Below, piece after piece: positions 5,418 to 6,712 of a stretch of DNA of 6,712 nucleotides. A program made the translations under genes and the position numbers. Source of the stretch: JBHPFQ01 sp042571625 (lineage in GTDB: Bacteria; Patescibacteriota; Minisyncoccia; Portnoybacterales; UBA2143). The DNA lies in contig JBHPFQ010000026.1 of assembly GCA_042571625.1 (NCBI GenBank), positions 1-6,712 of the forward strand, given 5' to 3'. Within the stretch, counting starts at the first letter, position 1; every line of letters starts with the position of its first letter. Under the pieces are notes generated by a model that ran no database searches, was not told where the DNA came from, and saw nothing but the letters and a program-made list of their open reading frames with translations.

Positions 5418-6712
5418 TTATCTTGCGTATTCTATGATCCGCGTTTCTCTAATAACATTTATTTTTATCTCTCCTGGGTATCTTAGTTCTTGATGTATTT
5501 GTTCAGCGATTTCTTTGGCTATTTTATGCGCTTCTATATCGCTTACTTTTTCAGGATGAACAAAAACGCGTACTTCCCTTCCAGCTTGTATAGCATAGGA
5601 TTTTTCTACACCAGCAAAAGAATTAGCAATTGCTTCTAAGCTTTCTAATCGTTTTAAGTATGCTTCAACAGTGTCTTTTCTAGCTCCCGGGCGCGCGCCA
5701 GAAATTGCGTCAGCTACTTGGACAATGATTGCTTCTAAGCTCTCATAAGGATATTCTTCGTGATGTGATTGCATAGCTTCAATCACGCTTTCTTCGACAT
5801 TAAATTTTTTTAATATTTTTCTTCCGATTTCCACATGAGAACCTTGTATTTCATGATCAACCGCTTTTCCAATATCGTGGAATAATCCTGCTTTTTTCGC
5901 GATACTTACATTTGCTCCTAATTCAGAAGCTATAGTTCCTGATAAATGGGCAACTTCTAATGAGTGCAAAAGCATATTTTGCCCATAGCTTGTTCGGAAT
6001 CTTAATCGTCCTAAAAGTTTGATTAATTGAGGATTTAATCCTGGGACTCCGACATCATATACAGCTGCTTCTCCAGCTTCTTTTGTTTTTTCAGAGATTT
6101 CTTCACGGGCTTTTTCAACCATTTCTTCAATACGAGCTGGTTGTATTCTGCCATCAAGAAGTAATCTATCTAAAGCTAATTTTGCTATTTGTCTGCGGAT
6201 TGGGTCAAATCCAGACACAACAATAACTCCTGGAGTTTCATCAACTAAAATTTCTACTCCGGTTAATTTTTCTAATGTTTTAATATTTCGTCCTTCTTTT
6301 CCTATTATTCTGCCTTTAAGTTCATCATTAGGCAGATCAACAGAGGTTGTTGTGATTTCGCTAGATTGCGAAGCAGCATATCTTTGCATTGCCAAAGCAA
6401 GAATTTCTTGGGCTTTTTTATTCAATTCTTCTTTTCCTTCTTTTTCCAGCCGAAGCATTTTTTCCATTAATACTTGTTGGCATTCTTTTTCAGTGACAGA
6501 TAAAAGCTCTTCTTTTGCCTGTTCTTTGGTTAGATTTGCTATTTTTTCTAAGTCCCTGATTTGTTTGTCTTTAAGACCTATAAGTTCTTCTTTGATTTTC
6601 TTTACTTTATGGACTTTGATTTTAAATTTAGAGTAACTTTGTTCTAATTGATCATTTTTTTGGTCAATATATTGTTCTTTCCTGGACAACCTTTCTTCTG
6701 TGTTTATTTGTT
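5418..6712 (-). CDS. rny: RNase Y (5' end cut off by the window edge)
   Basis: The last 430 codons of the membrane-anchored endoribonuclease Y, which starts bulk mRNA decay, are visible. Counting residues from a TTG codon at 6687-6689, a charged coiled coil (to about 105) leads into a KH RNA-binding domain (about 108-178, with GRIIGKEGRNIKTLE and the GKEG loop at 130-133). An HD domain follows, with H242, the catalytic pair H271-D272 in LFHDIGKA, HH at 309-310 and D327 in VADAISGARPGAR, then the conserved C-terminal region ending IIEYAR. The frame stays open from that TTG to the window edge (reading QINTEER), and the family is usually about 500-520 residues. The true start, N-terminal membrane helix and early coiled coil therefore lie outside, and the TTG is an internal leucine. 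The stop is three bases before ymdB, which suggests an operon. All catalytic motifs are present. Confidence 0.97.
   Translation of the reverse strand, partial: QINTEERLSRKEQYIDQKNDQLEQSYSKFKIKVHKVKKIKEELIGLKDKQIRDLEKIANLTKEQAKEELLSVTEKECQQVLMEKMLRLEKEGKEELNKKAQEILALAMQRYAASQSSEITTTSVDLPNDELKGRIIGKEGRNIKTLEKLTGVEILVDETPGVIVVSGFDPIRRQIAKLALDRLLLDGRIQPARIEEMVEKAREEISEKTKEAGEAAVYDVGVPGLNPQLIKLLGRLRFRTSYGQNMLLHSLEVAHLSGTIASELGANVSIAKKAGLFHDIGKAVDHEIQGSHVEIGRKILKKFNVEESVIEAMQSHHEEYPYESLEAIIVQVADAISGARPGARKDTVEAYLKRLESLEAIANSFAGVEKSYAIQAGREVRVFVHPEKVSDIEAHKIAKEIAEQIHQELRYPGEIKINVIRETRIIEYAR

Noticed and set aside
6352..6636. Plus-strand open frame of 94 codons
   Set aside because: Antisense to the RNase Y coiled coil and KH region.
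6687..6689. TTG as the start codon of RNase Y
   Set aside because: The frame stays open to the window edge with coiled-coil-like sequence, and the family needs an N-terminal membrane helix about 80-90 residues further upstream.

Overview
The window is AT-rich (roughly one third G+C by eye) and compact, with no gap longer than 300 bases. It looks chromosomal and bacterial. Small genes, receiver-only response regulators, a minimal soluble histidine kinase, the rny-ymdB pair and starts without Shine-Dalgarno sequences suggest a Patescibacteria/CPR-type bacterium, perhaps Parcubacteria-like. That placement is inference; no marker gene here fixes it. All stops fit the standard bacterial code. The tRNA-Gly has a UCC anticodon and gives no sign of UGA recoding.

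Layout. Positions 70-2164 (+) hold a receiver-only response regulator followed after one base by a nine-helix membrane sensor with an extracytoplasmic Cache-type domain and no output domain. A perfect hairpin (2177-2208) ends this unit and also the converging minus-strand unit. On the minus strand, read from 3954 down to 2213, are a receiver-only regulator, a soluble histidine kinase overlapping it by 11 bases, and a third receiver-only regulator. Positions 4057-4128 (+) encode tRNA-Gly(UCC). It is followed by an unusual 72-base tail with two GC-rich hairpins and an exact 18-base copy of the tRNA 3' end, this time followed by CCA, and then by a long terminator hairpin. The minus strand from 6712 down to 4260 carries RNase Y (5' end cut off by the window), the YmdB-type phosphoesterase and an HU-type DNA-binding protein.

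Working together. The first 4 kb encode one sensor, one kinase and three receivers on separate polypeptides, none with a DNA-binding or enzymatic output. This reads as a phosphorelay broken into single-domain parts; the link between sensor and kinase is inferred from proximity only. The second half is housekeeping: mRNA decay (RNase Y with YmdB), nucleoid structure (HU) and translation (tRNA-Gly).

Most notable are the duplicated tRNA-Gly 3' end with its hairpin tail, the sensor that stops where a HAMP domain would begin, and a -10 box six bases before a start codon, which predicts a leaderless mRNA.
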